64,000 nucleotides of DNA from Stromatinia cepivora (taxonomy: Eukaryota; Ascomycota; Leotiomycetes; Helotiales; Sclerotiniaceae): contig RCTD01000024.1 in the NCBI GenBank assembly GCA_014898415.1, positions 806,001 through 870,000 on the forward strand, in the 5' to 3' direction. Position numbers and translations under genes: made by a program. Positions 11,985 to 24,478 of this stretch are shown in pieces. Numbering within the stretch: the stretch's first letter is position 1; the number at the start of each line of letters is the position of its first letter. Below the pieces are notes generated by a model. That model worked only from the letters and a program-made list of their open reading frames with translations, had not been told where the DNA came from and searched no databases.

Positions 11985-14615
11985 TTACGCAGGTCCAGTC
12001 CTAGCAAGAACTTCACTCAAATGCTTCAAATCATTCTGTGCCTTTTCATCTCTTTCCAAAATACTCCTAATAGCTTGCCACTCCAAATCCCTCATTTGGT
12101 AAGCTTGTGGCATCAAGAAACTAACTGTCGGAGCTCTCGCATACTCGCCCAAGATCCTTAGGGCAACAGCTTCACCATCAGCTTGCGCAATTCGTCTTTG
12201 TTCTTCCGCATTCTGCTGTTGATATCTCTCATCAGGTTTTCCGACAGGAGTCGAAGAGTGGAAACCACCCTGAGAAACTACAGGACTAGGAGACATAGCT
12301 GGACCTGAATGATTTATCGACATTTGTCGTTGAGCGATCCCACCAGCTGTAAGAGGGCTGTGAGGATCGGCCGAACCATCAAATGATTGAATTCTTGAAG
12401 GTTGTTCCCATCCATTGCGAACAACTAAAGTTACTAGTAACGAAGGCTCTGATCTCTCTTCTGGCAAGTTGTGTTCTAGTAGATTGACGACGAAATCGGG
12501 GATATTGCCAGGTCCAGGAGGGACTGGAACTAAATATGTATCACGTACATTTCCGGGGCCCTTGTTAGTAAGTACTCCATAACGTTTCTTGTCATGAAAG
12601 TAACTATACAAATCAAGGAAATCTGATGATGCGGAGGTTGGTGTAATGTTGATGATGATCACATCAGACGGTGGACTATATCGAAGGCCACATAAATATT
12701 CATTGGCTTTATCAGCATCAATCCTACCATGAACTTTCAAATCTCTGTGAAGAAGCTCAGACCATGGTGTTTGCATACGATTCCGACTCAAATCGGGACC
12801 GGCGACTTGTTTGGCATGTGCTGAGAACTTCGCTATAGAATCCATGCTCACTGTACCTCTCCAAACAATGTCCGGATCGGGATTGTCTTCGACTGGAGAG
12901 TAAGGTGGGGATTCGTTATCATCTTGAAGCATCTTGTCAACATCAGGATCATCTCCAGGTCCATTCACAGGCGGTGCGTTTCCAGACATTCTTCTGTAAT
13001 GATCCATACCGCGCTGTTTGTTGGAAGAAGGATGAGGAGATTGAACACTGGAGAAGACTTTGTTGATATCAAAATTTCCTGTTGCTGAACCTTGTGTGGA
13101 ACCCTTTCTCAAAGCTGGTTGCTTGGTATCGATATTCAAAGGTGTTCTGGGTGTTGATGAAGTGCGAACTTTATCTCGAGATGTATAGTCCTCAGGAAGT
13201 TCTGGCACTTCAACCTCGTTTTCAGGTGAGCGGGATCTAGATCTATCACCCATACCAGCATTCGGATCCAACATTTCTCGTCGACGTGCTGCAGACATTG
13301 GGATATCGGAATACTCGTTAGGATTGCTGTCTCCTTCGATAATTTCCTCGCCCTTGTGAGTTCTGCGAATTCGAGGACCATCATCCGTAATCATGATCGA
13401 TTGTTTATCAGCTCGTGCCTTCATGATTGCTGTCTCACGTTTTAACTCATTACTCGCCATATCATCCGTCGTCATGACAGCTAAGGCCTGGGGTGTTAAT
13501 GACTGTGACAATAAACCATTACATAGTTCTTGATTTTGCTTTAAATTGGAAAATATTGAACGGATTTGTTTAATAGAGGCTGACTTGTTTGGGTGCGTGC
13601 TACGAACGGCTTCTTCTATTTGAATAGCAAGTCGTTCTGCCTTGGCATCAATGGTATCATCGGGCCGTAAAGTATAATAACGGTCTTCGATAGCATGAGG
13701 AATGGCTTGAAGTAAACCTTTCTTAATCAACGTAGCTTGGCCTTGTTGCTCGGCTTCTAGTTCCGTAATTTTGGAAGGTAAATCTGACGGTGGAGATGCT
13801 CTAGGTGTAGGACGAGCCAACGTTTTGCGGACTTTTGATGAAGATTCCTAGAACAGGGTCAGTATGATCCATCTATTCACTCATGTTAAAAGCTTACTTT
13901 GACAACCTCTTTATCTTGAAATTCATCATCTCTTGCCTTGCGTTTTTGATTGGAACTCTTCGCAGGCGAGTCTTTCTGCGGTTCTTTCTTGGCTGGAACT
14001 GAAGGGGGTTGTATCTTTCCATTTGCAGGAGTTACATCGCCTTTTTGGTCACTTGATCTTTTCTTCCCTTTCTTTCCCTTCTTCCTTGCCGCTTCCTCTG
14101 CATCTTGCCTCTCTTGCTCTGCCTTTTCCTCTCCGTGCTTCTCTTGTCTTGTGATCCAAGGTTGTTCACCTCGAGCAATTCCATCTAGAAGTTCCTTGTG
14201 GGCATCTGGCGCACATTGTTCGCAGAGGTATTTATCTGGTGTATCTTCCTCATATGGGCTTACTCCTACACAAACATTATGTTGCCAGACAGCGCAATTG
14301 TCGCAAGCGATCCAAGCAGCTTCATCATCATCCGTAGTCGAAGTAACTCCACAGACACAACGAATAACCTCAACTTCTTCTTCTTGAACAGCGGTCTTCT
14401 TTCCACCTTTCTTTCCCTTCTTTTTAGTTTCGATAGGTTGATCAAGCTCATGAGCTTTCGGATGCTGTCCTTTTGTCGCTCGCGACGACTTCCTAACATC
14501 TGTACAATCCTTGTTAGTTACCTCGTATGATCATATTTGGGGGAGCATATGCCAATTCCTTGCGCAAAAGCAACTGGGATGGCCTGCGAAGAGGTTGCCA
14601 TTACTTACCAGCCAT
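11985..14615 (-). CDS. BYE1: BYE1-like transcription factor (PHD, TFIIS central and SPOC domains)
   Basis: Exons are 14609-14615 (7 nt: ATG GCT G), 13898-14499 and 11985-13847, giving 823 residues. The frame is continuous across both junctions. A PHD finger lies at about residues 50-97 with the full Cys4-His-Cys3 set: CVC, CDNC, HNVC and CEQC. A Lys-rich linker follows, then the TFIIS central (Pol II binding) domain at about 226-352, and a SPOC domain at about 529-682 starting at 'DIVWRGTVSM'. This domain order is that of yeast Bye1, which binds H3K4-methylated nucleosomes through the PHD finger and RNA polymerase II through the TFIIS-like domain. The action here is therefore nuclear and linked to elongation. 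Residues 400-520 and the C-terminus (Gln/Ala-rich) are low complexity. It is divergent from the ZNF830-like gene. The 7-nt exon rests on good splice sites (GTAAGT donor, TGTACAG acceptor). A later in-frame start could also be used, but none is as good. Confidence 0.88.
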
Positions 14616-15592
14616 AATGAAGGATTTTATCAATGATACGAAGATTCAGAACTCTTTGTGGAGGCGAATTTGATTATTACAAGGGATGAATATGCGCTCT
14701 GGAGCTGATTTCAAAGTACGCGTTGATGAATTGATTTCACGCGATCACTGGCTCTACGAACAAGCTATGGAGTTGCTGAGAAAAGGGTAATATGTAGAAG
14801 AGAAATGAAAAGCTATCAAAAGGTAATGAAAAGCTTCTCTTTGTAATCCTGCCCAAGTACAAAAGAATGAAGTCGCGATATTTGCTTTGCGTTGCTTTTG
14901 TTGACAACTGGGACAAAATTCAAGCTTCAAGCTTCTGTTGAATGCGCGCAAAGTAGCTTTAAAACAGCTTGAAGAGGGCGAATAGTTGATTGTCGCAGTG
15001 TATTGATGAAGATATTCGAAATAATGCGACAATGTATTTCGATATTTCGATATTTTGGATGCACAACAAAGCCCTTGGGTTGTTATTTGAACTTTCGGTG
15101 TTTATGTTTATGTGACTCTAGTTGAGACAGAAGGAAAAAGGAAGGCGGCGATTGATTAATTTTCACTAAGATAATGATCAATTTTGCGGTAAAGGTAAGG
15201 CAAAGAGACAAGGCTGGCTTAGAAATTACAAGATTTTCCAAGGTGCGGGGATATGATCATGTGATATCGGTTTGTGTTAGATCCGGCTTTGAAGCTACTG
15301 TGGCTGCGTTTGGATGAGCTAAACTAATCGAGGTCTAGCGTGTGCTAGCGTGTGCTAGCGTTCAAGAGCTTCCAGCTTGGGCCTGAGATTGAAAATGTCA
15401 AGGAGCCTTCAGCCTGGAATACAACCATCTCCGAATACCCTCACTTCCTAATAGCATGATATTCAAGGAACTTTAATCTTGGAATCCAACACCATATTAA
15501 ACAAAACAAAACAGCTGGATTCCCGAATACCTTCAATTTCCTTACATGGTATTCTTGTTTCGGTAATCTCTACCCAAAACACAATAGTTATC
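14616..15592. other. Divergent promoter region (BYE1-like / ZNF830-like)
   Basis: About 1 kb between two outward-facing starts. A tandem 'gcgtgtgcta' duplication lies at 15336-15360. Near-duplicate 'cttcagcctggaatacaac' and 'ctttaatcttggaatccaac' blocks lie at 15407-15490. No other gene is visible. The minus frame at 14754-15032 has no family resemblance. Confidence 0.5.
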
Positions 15593-16489
15593 ATGGCGGA
15601 TGTTCGTTCTCTTCTCAAAAATGAACGAGCTGCTCGTCGTTTACAACATAAACATGCTGGTTATTCAACCGCTGGTACTTTGATGTGCCTTGTTTGTCAT
15701 TTACAAATGAAGAGTGAATCGTTATGGGAAGGACATTTACGATCACCAGGACATATTATGCGATTATCAAAACAACAAGAGGCAGAACGTGAGCGCAATG
15801 CGACAGCAGATGCAAATGGTAGTGAAGGAAATAATAAAAAGAGGAAAGCAGACGGTGATGAGGAGGATATAGATTATGGTACATTGAAAAAACGCAGTAA
15901 AGCTACAGCTACTGCATTGGAAGGATTTTTTGTGCCGGCTACAGAAACATCAAAAGAAAGATCTGAATCACCTTCAAAATCAGCGATACCACACGATATG
16001 CAAATTCCTTCTCGTCCTGCAACACCAGCAAAACCAATCAAATCGCCACCTCCGGTCAAACAAACTACAGTGGATGAGGATGAATGGGCAGCATTCGAAG
16101 CAGATATTGCAGCTGCAGATGTTCCAGCAGAGTTAGAATCGGAAGCTATCATATCTGCACCTGCAATGACCACCACCGAAGTAGAAGCTCGATCAGCGGA
16201 AGAAGAGAAGAAACGTAGGAAGGAAAAGCTGGAAGCCGAGCTAGAGGGAGATAAAGAAGATGCTGAGAGAAAACTACAAGAAGAATTCGAAGAAATGGAA
16301 AGCTTGGATCAGAGGGTCAAACGGTTACGGGAGAAAAGAGAAGCATTAAGGTCGAAAGAAAAGGAGGCGGGCACAACGGAACCAGCGATAGCGTCAACCG
16401 AAATTCTAGAAGCCAAGGATGCACCGGAGGACGATGATGAAGAAGAAGATGATGACGAGGATGATTGGGATGGATTCAGATTAGGGTGA
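15593..16489 (+). CDS. ZNF830/CCDC16-like C2H2 zinc-finger protein
   Basis: Single exon of 298 residues. I chose Met at 15593 ('MADVRSLLKNERAARRLQHK', context TATCATGG) rather than an upstream in-frame ATG at 15479, because the family starts with this Arg/Lys-rich helix. The 38 extra residues look like leader sequence. A U1-type C2H2 finger has Cys32, Cys35, His48 and His54 (C-x2-C-x12-H-x5-H) in 'LMCLVCHLQM...GHLRSPGH'. A Lys-rich segment and a conserved 'DEWAAFEADIA' acidic helix follow. A long charged coiled coil lies at about 205-270, and the C-terminus is acidic and ends DDWDGFRLG. Animal and fission yeast relatives are nuclear and linked to splicing or genome maintenance, so a nuclear nucleic-acid role is likely by family. 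Its head-to-head neighbour is BYE1-like. Confidence 0.85.
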   Translation: MADVRSLLKNERAARRLQHKHAGYSTAGTLMCLVCHLQMKSESLWEGHLRSPGHIMRLSKQQEAERERNATADANGSEGNNKKRKADGDEEDIDYGTLKKRSKATATALEGFFVPATETSKERSESPSKSAIPHDMQIPSRPATPAKPIKSPPPVKQTTVDEDEWAAFEADIAAADVPAELESEAIISAPAMTTTEVEARSAEEEKKRRKEKLEAELEGDKEDAERKLQEEFEEMESLDQRVKRLREKREALRSKEKEAGTTEPAIASTEILEAKDAPEDDDEEEDDDEDDWDGFRLG

Positions 16490-17285
16490 ACTCCAAACTT
16501 GGATATGTAATAGTACGCAGGTTGGCCATGTTGATGTTCGATACTGTCTGATTATACCCTATTTAATAAAGCAGAATACCAGCTCCTCCGTTATGAGGAT
16601 GTACAAACCGCCTACTATAGCTGACACTAAAGCAGTGAAGATGATACTTTCGTGTGAAAAGGGTAATTCATTTATAGCAAGTGCTAGCATTTAACGTTTT
16701 ATCGAAGGATCATTGATTCAAAAGCTTTCGAAATATCTTCGATCAACACAAGGCCACCAGCAAATGAGAATTTTCCCGTCCTATTTTCATTTTCAGTTAG
16801 CCACATGCACACTCCTATACTTCCTCATTTATCAAGCGATAATGGATGTCAATTTGATTTCTTCTGCGTGCCCTTCTTTTCCACTTCTATTGAAGAAGTC
16901 GGTTCTTGCTAGAACTTTAGAAATTATATGAAGGCAAGCCCCCAAACCTCCACAACTCGCTGCGCTTAAATACTTTGAGTTTTTTTTAAGATTCCAAATA
17001 TTCTTCCTCCATGGCAGTGGCCCTCGGAGAGCCAGCGGAGCGTCATTTCAATGAAATTTATTGTACTATTGCTTTTGAAGTTTTATGAAATGTTACTCAC
17101 AGAATTCGGATTTCTTTTGAGTTTGTAGCTGTTGTGTTATGGGATGAAGCAATACAAGAGACATCGAGATTGTAAGACTTCATGGATATGGATTGCGGCA
17201 AGTATTGCAAAACCAAGCAATCTAATTCATATTATTCTCAAAGAAACAATTCCCGCCAAAACTCCAAGTACCTCTCAATTGCAAA
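16490..17285. other. Intergenic between converging genes
   Basis: Downstream of both the ZNF830-like gene (+) and the hydrolase (-). Apart from the dispersed repeat at 17006 there is nothing recognisable. The small frame at 16713-16931 lacks support. Confidence 0.5.
17006..17065 (+). repeat. Dispersed 60-bp repeat, copy 2
   Basis: Same orientation and nearly the same sequence as 3141-3199 (core CCTCCATGGCAGTGGCC, then GCCAGCGGAGCG and catttcaat). It lies between converging genes. Confidence 0.75.
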
Positions 17286-18199
17286 TCAAAGCCACTTCTT
17301 CAACCACTGCAAACCTTGCTTCATCGAATCCTTCAAGCACGCTCTCTCTTGAGGATCATCCGGATTACCTCTCACAGCAAAACCATGACGTCCAGGTTTG
17401 TAAACCCTATGTTCCATCTCCGGCACCTTCTTCCCCTCCTCGCCCTCCTTCTTATGAATCTGTTCAATAATACCCTTTGACTTAATATTAACCGCAACAT
17501 CATTCTCCCCCCATCCATAACTAACCGGCACAACCAATCCCTCCACGTCCCTCGGAAACACCAAATTACTAGGGTGCAAAGCGACCACCGCATCAACCAA
17601 TGGTTTCTTCTCCCCTTCAATCGAAACCATATTCTCCTCAAGCCCAGCACGAATCGCATATCTTCCTCCCCAACAAAATCCCACCATCCCAATTTTCCTC
17701 TCTCCCTTCGTCTCCACCCTCAATTTCTCAAGAAACCCATTACAAACAGTGGTACACCTCGCTTCCTTATGTCTTCCCATCCACATCAAAAAGCTAGGCA
17801 TACTAGCCAACATTCCCGTATATTTCCCCAATGTTCCCTGTTTTGTCGCATCAACGGGAATCAATAAATCAGCAACTTTCAAATTCACAGGATCCCCTTC
17901 AAAAAAATCAGGGAGGTACACGAGATATTCGCCCGATGCGGCATAAGCATCGGCGAGGAGTTTGTTGTTGGGTAGGAGAAGCCCGAATATGTCGCTATAG
18001 ATTACTATTGTGGCGCGCGTGGTGAGGGGATTGCCGACAACGTAGGTTTTTAAGCCGTGGATGGTTTCCTCACGGCCGATGGGGAGTCCGGCGTGGATCG
18101 TACCCTAGGGGAGGAGAAGAAGTTAGTTGGGTTTTTGGAAGGAGTGGTTGTACATGTGGGCAGATGTACCTTGATACATTCATTGCATTGTGCACCCAT
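17286..18199 (-). CDS. Dienelactone hydrolase family protein
   Basis: Two exons, 18170-18199 and 17286-18104 (intron 65 nt, phase 0), giving 282 residues. Exon 1 encodes 'MGAQCNECIK', the usual start of fungal members, and joins to 'GTIHAGLPIGREETIHGLKT'. An alpha/beta-hydrolase fold follows with a cysteine nucleophile at about Cys154 in 'GFCWGG', Asp212 in 'GENDVAV' and His250 in 'GRHGFAVRG'. These form the Cys-Asp-His triad of the family, and 'YSDIFG' and 'YLPDFFEGD' are the usual early strands. Family members hydrolyse dienelactones in aromatic ring-cleavage pathways or act as general carboxylesterases. The natural substrate cannot be told from sequence. No signal peptide is seen, so it is probably cytosolic. 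It converges on the ZNF830-like gene. No pathway partners lie nearby. Confidence 0.9.
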
Positions 18200-19924
18200 T
18201 GTGTAGATTGTAATTTGTAGCTTGGGATCTTGTGATTTTGTATTCGGCGATGACGAAATCAGTATTCGCTTTTCTCTACTTGTGTTCCGTAGTAGTAAAG
18301 TATCTCAAAGGGGTAATCGCTTAAAAGTCGTTCGTCGTTTCGTCTGTTCAATTTTATCTTGATGAGTATTACACAAAAGCCGAATAAATCTCTAAATCCA
18401 AGAGTAGATAAATAAAAGCTATTTGTATGAAATAATTTCTCTCAATCAGTGCGTCTATCACTCTTTCTTATATACTTTTTAACATCTCATTCCATTCCAC
18501 TCCTGGACTTCAAAGGATTCGGTCGTTCCAGCCTTTACTCGGCATTTTCTCGCGCTCGCGAAGCTCTCGGCTCGGTCTGGGTCTAGCTTTTTGCGCCCTA
18601 GTCTGGGTACGAGGTGATTGCCACGTGACCACCTAGTAGGTAGTAAGATATTATATGCGAATAAATCCCACCAAGCAAAATTGAAAGCGAAAGTAAGAGC
18701 TTGGCATCATTTGTCTAGTGGTCGTGATGGGTTATAAAGTTTTACATATCTAGTTGATACAATTAAGCTATCTCTTTGCTTTCCTTTGCGGCTTGATATC
18801 CAGATAAGAATTTATCCATCAACCATCCACGGTCAACCATTAAGTAGATTAAGGTTAACCTTATCATAAGCATCGGGATTATGTGAATGTGAATGTTGTA
18901 AGCACTTTAACCTATCATTTGACAGGTGGTGGATTGGCATTGGAATTGGCATAGGAATTGCAATTGAGATAGATCACGCGTGCGGAAGTAGGATTTAAAA
19001 CCTTGGATTTGTGATATATCATTTTGAATTTTAACGCCACTTTTTCCATACAACGAAGCGATAAGATTCTGATGGTGAGCTATAATACCTACCTACTGAC
19101 ATGTGCTTTAGGCATTGAACAGCCTGTATTAGAAATTTAAGCCCTGAAAAGCTCCGAACTTTTATTTTGAGGTTTACTCCGCATAGGACTTACAACTAAA
19201 TTATGATTAGGCCATTTTAAGCCACTCAAGCTGATAAGCGGTAGCCTTTATTAGAACAGGTGGTGGGTCTTACGCGCCGCCCCATATGAACCAGTGGCCC
19301 AGCACTGTAACTTGCTGCATATCCGAATCTTTTCAAGACGAGAAAACCTCCGAATACAGAGATATCGCGGGGTTTAGTTTATTGTGTAGCCGGCAGGTAT
19401 GGGCTGGATTTAAGAAGAGACTAAACCAATATATGCCGGAATGGGTGAAATTTATATTGCGAGGAGGCCGAGTGATTGAATCAACCAATCAGAGAGCGAT
19501 TTTGGATCCGAGAAAAACGCGAGGTCTAGAGTTTAGGGTCATCAAGGTAGGGCTGGTAGTGGGAACGGGCATGGATTTTAAAGTTTTAATGGATATTTAT
19601 ATTGAGGAAGGATGGCTTGGATAAACAGAGAGAGAAAGAGAAGTAATTATACTGAGATTTTTACTGGTGGATATGATATGAGATATAACCTCTTGATCAA
19701 ATTCCCCAAAATCTAAATTGACATAGTGATCGCATACGGGTATCCAGTCCTTTCAATCTTCCCTGTCTCCATGAACTCCGAACCCGATCTAAAAGCGTAA
19801 CCAAAAAAATACTATATATGATCATAACTCAAACAAACTCCCCACTAAGGAAAAGATCCAAAAAAATCGTCATCCCATCTGCCGACGAACAAATGTGAGA
19901 ATGCAAATCATTTATGATATTTCC
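18200..19924. other. Intergenic region, no supported gene
   Basis: Ordinary to AT-rich composition. A plus frame at 19286-19624 (112 codons) has no recognisable domain and no clear promoter context, so I do not call it. A tRNA-like 5' fragment is listed separately. The rest holds nothing I can name. Confidence 0.5.
18704..18729 (+). other. tRNA-like 5' fragment (acceptor plus D-arm with A box)
   Basis: GCATCATTTGTCTAGTGGTC resembles the first 20-25 nt of fungal tRNA-Gly-type genes, including a good A-box (TCTAGTGG). No matching anticodon arm, GGTTCGA B-box or ATGATGC 3' acceptor strand follows within a plausible intron length. It is therefore a fragment or a coincidence, not a gene. Confidence 0.35.
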
Positions 19925-22606
19925 TCAATGCTCCATACCCTGCGCGGTTTCAATCCATTCATACCAATTCACATCTATATCCAAATCCATGTTCATTTCT
20001 ATATCTGCAAAAATGCCGGATGAAGGGTCAACGTCAGTCCAGGGAGATGACATTGTGTTTGGCATTGCGGATTGGTTGTACCAGTCGATCGGAACTGTGT
20101 CGAGTGCGTTATATGATGGGTTTGAAGACTTCTCTAGTCCTTTTTGAGGATGAAAGTGTATTGCTTGATTTTTCACATTGGATATATTTTGTGAATCAAA
20201 GTTGTTTAAGTGAAAGGACCACAAATCGCTTTGCTCATACACTGATGAAGAATTGAAGCTTTGTTCAATTGTGCTAGGTGCATCTCCGACGGTTGTTGGT
20301 GTATGTATTCCAATATCTCGTTTCTCATTTTCTATTTGTGGGGGTATGGCAACAAGCCCACGCCAGCGCTCAAGAAAAATATTATTACAATTCCCATCAT
20401 AAGATGGTACCGGACTCGCCGGAAGCGGTATTTTCGTATCATCTTTTTCTAGCTGGGTCGCTGACCACGAATCCTCTCGTAGACGTTGGAGCTCCGCTAC
20501 GCGATGCTTACGCGTCTTAGCCATAAGCTTCCGTAGCGGGACCCAAATCCTCGAGTTTTGGTCTCTTTCGGTCTGATTGACTAGCTTTAGAGGAATTAAC
20601 CATTTACTATGAAGAGCAGCCCAGGCTCGTTCAATAATGGGAGACCATTGACGTCGCGAAGTCTCTATCAACAGGTAAACAATCGCATGCCAATGAGTAC
20701 AAGTCTGGAAGAGCCATCTCCAATGTCGACACTCTTTCTCCGAGTTGAGAGCATGGTTGTATTCTGCTACCTCTATGGCAGATATTAGTAGCTTGGTTCG
20801 TATTTTTTCTGAGTGGTTTTCACTGGGAGAAGAGAAGAGGACCGGGAGATTGAGAATGAGGTTCATTTTTGACACGACCATGCGAGCTAAAGTGGAAAAA
20901 CACCAAGGTGCAATGCTTTTACCACCCGCATCAAATTTGAGAAAATGTCGGTCGACGGACCCGTAGAGATCATTTAGGAGACGAATTTGAGTTTCCGCAG
21001 TCGAAGGGCTTTCTCCCATACTTGAAGCCATCAAACGTCTCATAGCATCACACATCTCGGCCGAGATAACTGTAAGAGTCATATCGGTTACACACTGACG
21101 CTCTGGTGGCATGTCCTTAGTATGAGGTTTGAGGTCGGCATCATCAATATTGAGTGGAAACTTTGTGTCGACACTACTGCCAGTGGTGCTCAATTCCGTA
21201 CCTTGATCCTCTGATGCTCGTAAATCCAGTAGACAAACCGCCCACCACACTCTTCGGCGGGTTTCAACCTCATAGGGTGTAAGATTGGGAAAATGAGAGC
21301 CATCCCGGTGGAGCCCTAGTGCCTGTGCCATCCTTATGACTAGACCAGTCATCATCCATACAAATCTAGGACTTTCCTGGCGTCGAACAAGAAAAAGAAA
21401 AATGACTAGGGCTTGTACTAGTGTCATATCTGGTTCAGTCAGAAAGTCGGCTTTTGCAAGAGAATGCTCTAAGCCAAGTCGATATTTGAAGCTTAACTCC
21501 GATTTTGTACAGTCGAAGTTGGTTATAATCTAGTGAAGTGACAAAGTTGTGAGCATAATAACCAATACGTGACCTCCCCAGACTTCTCAGACTCACCTCA
21601 TCTTCCTCCATTGAAATTATTGTAGCACAGTAGATGGAGAACATTAACGCCTCGTTTGCTGGCGTGAGTATTTTTTCTTTATTTCCACGTAAATCACGAA
21701 TGGCCTGGGTAAGAACCGGAAGATCTACAATCCGCATGAATATGTGTATGTTTTCCGAATACACATTCAACAGAAAGGGTATCTGTGACGGCAAAGGCCG
21801 TAACTTCGAGAGATCGGAATCCGAAAGGCTCAAGTTATGTTTGAATAAGAATCCGTGCCGCTCTGATGGCGTTCGTTCATGCTCCAATGTGGAGATTGTC
21901 TTCTCGGGATGTTCGTCCTCGTCTGATGATATATCAGATTCGTGGTCTACAGCACCACGGGCTTCCATTTGTAATCCTTCAATCTACTCTAACGTCAACT
22001 AAAGTAGCTTGTCTAATGTATATGGCAGACTTAATAAGAGACTGTCAGCCAACCCACCTCATCGTTCATACGTGCCCAGAAACCACTGCTTATGTAACGA
22101 CTTCGGTTGACATCCTTCAGGACCAGCCTTCCAAATTTGTTTTGTACCTCGAGAGTACTTGCTACAGTCGACAAGGTATCTTGGTGACCGTCGGTATTAT
22201 GATTAGGATTGAGATTTGAAGTCTCGGAAGAATCAAGTCCGGAGAACTCATCGCTATTGGAATGCGCCGCTGCAGCATTGGCTTGCTCCAACTGACCTCT
22301 TAGCTCCTTGACCAGGTTTTCAAGGCTATGTAATCTCTCAATAACAGGATCTACTTCGGAACCGACTTCTTGTGTTGGCTTTGTGTTGTTTGATGCTACT
22401 CCTAAGTTGCCAGCACGCTCGAAGCGACGAGCCCATCGAGGAGGTCGATTGGTAGAAGGAACAACGCATGGAATATTTGCCCTCCGGCAATTCGAACACG
22501 GTGACAACTTGTCACAACGAACCTTCCGACTTCGACAGACAACACAGCTGCGTAACTTTGCTGAAGTCGTCGTTACCTTGTCGGATACTGGGGTTGATGC
22601 AGCCAT
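19925..22606 (-). CDS. Zn(II)2Cys6 transcription factor with fungal-specific middle domain
   Basis: Exons are 22058-22606, 21597-21983 and 19925-21529 (introns 74 and 67 nt, all phase 0), giving 846 residues. The N-terminal Zn2Cys6 cluster has Cys21, 24, 31, 37, 40 and 47 (C-x2-C-x6-C-x5-C-x2-C-x6-C), followed by Arg-rich linker sequence. A short leucine heptad region at about 88-113 ('IERLHSLENLVKELRGQLEQ') should dimerise it. The fungal-specific transcription factor middle domain spans about 225-560 and includes 'RMAQALGLHRDGSHF' and 'EVETRRRVWWAVCLLDLRAS'. The C-terminus is acidic and Asn/Ser-rich, a plausible activation region. The protein is a nuclear DNA-binding regulator. Its targets are unknown, and it is not beside a biosynthetic cluster. 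It is the last host gene before the AT-rich retrotransposon block, which starts about 350 bp upstream of its start codon. Confidence 0.88.
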
Positions 22607-23716
22607 TTCCTTGCTGCTGAATAATTCTTGAATACTTGCAGTCCAAGATTGGTTCCTGCCAGTGAACTAAAGGACTTGTTGTACTATGGGATAAACCTGG
22701 TGTAGTGTTTGCCCACCAGATAGAAGGTGGTTGTATTCAATCAAGAATGGGGAATCAAAGCTCCATGTAAGCATGTAAGCAGAAATACGGTGACCGATGT
22801 GGCATGGCGAGTAGAGTACACCCAATTTCATAACGTGTGTCCAAAACGTGATTTTTTGAGCTATGAACTTTTCTGCTAAAATCATGAATTCGAATAATTC
22901 GTATTATCTTCAAATCAATAATCAAGTAATCAAAGTATTCAAAATTAATATACTCAGACAGAGTACAAAAGAAGTACACGCAAAATAAGCGAATTTACTC
23001 TATAAAAATAAATGATTTTCTTCAACTTTTTAAATTTATTAAATGATATTTAAATAAATTTATAAGATTTTATAAAATTTCAATTGATTAGTAAATAAAG
23101 AAATGTCACGGGAAATGATTACTATATCAACCCAATTAACCATTCGTCAAGAGTGGCGTCACTTTTGGTGTGACAGGAAATCTTTATTAGAAATTTGTAA
23201 TATAAAATATCAAATTTTGATAAAATAATAATATTCGAAATATAAATATAAAAATTTCTAAAATCTATAAATTCAAATAATTATTGTTCCTTTAATATTT
23301 GTAAGAGTCACAAATGGCAAAGAATCAATTAGTTCTAAAACAGTAGTAAAACTTTTCATTATTCTTTTTTTATTTAAAAGGATCTCTTTTTTTTAAATTC
23401 AATAAAGAACAATATTAAAATAATAATAAATTATCGATTGTATATTAGAATTTAATAAATATAAAGATTTTGCAGAGTTTTCTAATCGAACAATAATATA
23501 TTATTGATTATATATTTGCCTTTAATAATAAAGTTATTTTCTTATAAAGTTTTCTAATTTTATTAACAATATCCTTTTAATAATTATAACAAAGTCTTCC
23601 CTTTAGAGCTTCGCTTCTGAGAAGCTTATGAATTGCTAGTAAATTTATAATTGCGGAAAGCTATCGATCAATAATGCGATTACGATATATGATTATTTTT
23701 ATATAATAGATAAAGA
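22607..23716. other. Transition from gene-bearing to AT-rich DNA
   Basis: The first ~350 bp would be the promoter of the zinc-cluster gene. From about 22985 the composition drops to very low GC with no frames. A less decayed stretch at 23100-23180 (atgtcacgggaaatg...) matches nothing else in the window. Confidence 0.5.
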
Positions 23717-23910
<194 letters not shown>

Positions 23911-23940
23911 GATTAAGAATTGAAATTTCTTAAAATTCAA

Positions 23941-24478
23941 ATTTGTCTATTCCTTTAAGATAATCAAAGTATATTAAAAAAATAGAGTTTAATTTAAATA
24001 TTTATAATCAAATATATATAGCTTATATTAAATCATTAAATAAAGATTTAAAATTTAAAACATTTAATAATAGTAAATCACTATTATTAGATTTTAATAT
24101 CAAAACTCAAGAAAAGATTATTATTAAAAAATCAAAGAATATTAATTTAATTACTCTTAAATCATATATAGAAGTTATAAATTCATAATAAAATAAATTA
24201 TGAATAAAAGCTATAGAATATAAAATAAAAATGTTTAAAACTAATAAAACTCGGGATATTATTAATATTAAAAATGTTGAAAATATTAAAATATTATCAA
24301 CAAAATGAATATATGAAATTAAATATCTATTAGATAATAATATTGAATTTAAAGTTAGATTTGTAGTTAAAGAAATCGAATAATTATATGGATTAGATTA
24401 TTTAGATATATTTGTTAATGTAATTAAGCAAATGGCTTGGAAATTAATATTTGTTTTAATTGTAAATAAAGAGTAGTA
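23941..24478 (+). pseudogene. Copia-D pol, N-terminal part of reverse transcriptase
   Basis: A decayed frame that includes 'WIKAIEYKIKMF' and 'EQLYGLDYLDIFVNVIKQ', the start of the Ty1/copia RT domain (known form ...YGLDYxxTF..V.K). It has several stops. It breaks off at the codon after 'NKE' where the GypA-1 LTR begins, and the next residues resume at 35729 with 'YIYKINM'. Confidence 0.8.

Noticed and set aside
13933..14530. Plus-strand frames as genes
   Set aside because: Shadows of the PHD-finger exon of the BYE1-like gene on the other strand.
15479..15592. Upstream ATG as the start of the ZNF830-like protein
   Set aside because: The extra 38 residues lack family resemblance; Met at 15593 starts the conserved helix and has the better context.
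18704..18790. Complete tRNA gene
   Set aside because: No anticodon arm, B box or 3' acceptor complement.
19286..19624. 112-codon plus-strand frame as a gene
   Set aside because: No recognisable domain, unremarkable context and a chance-compatible length.
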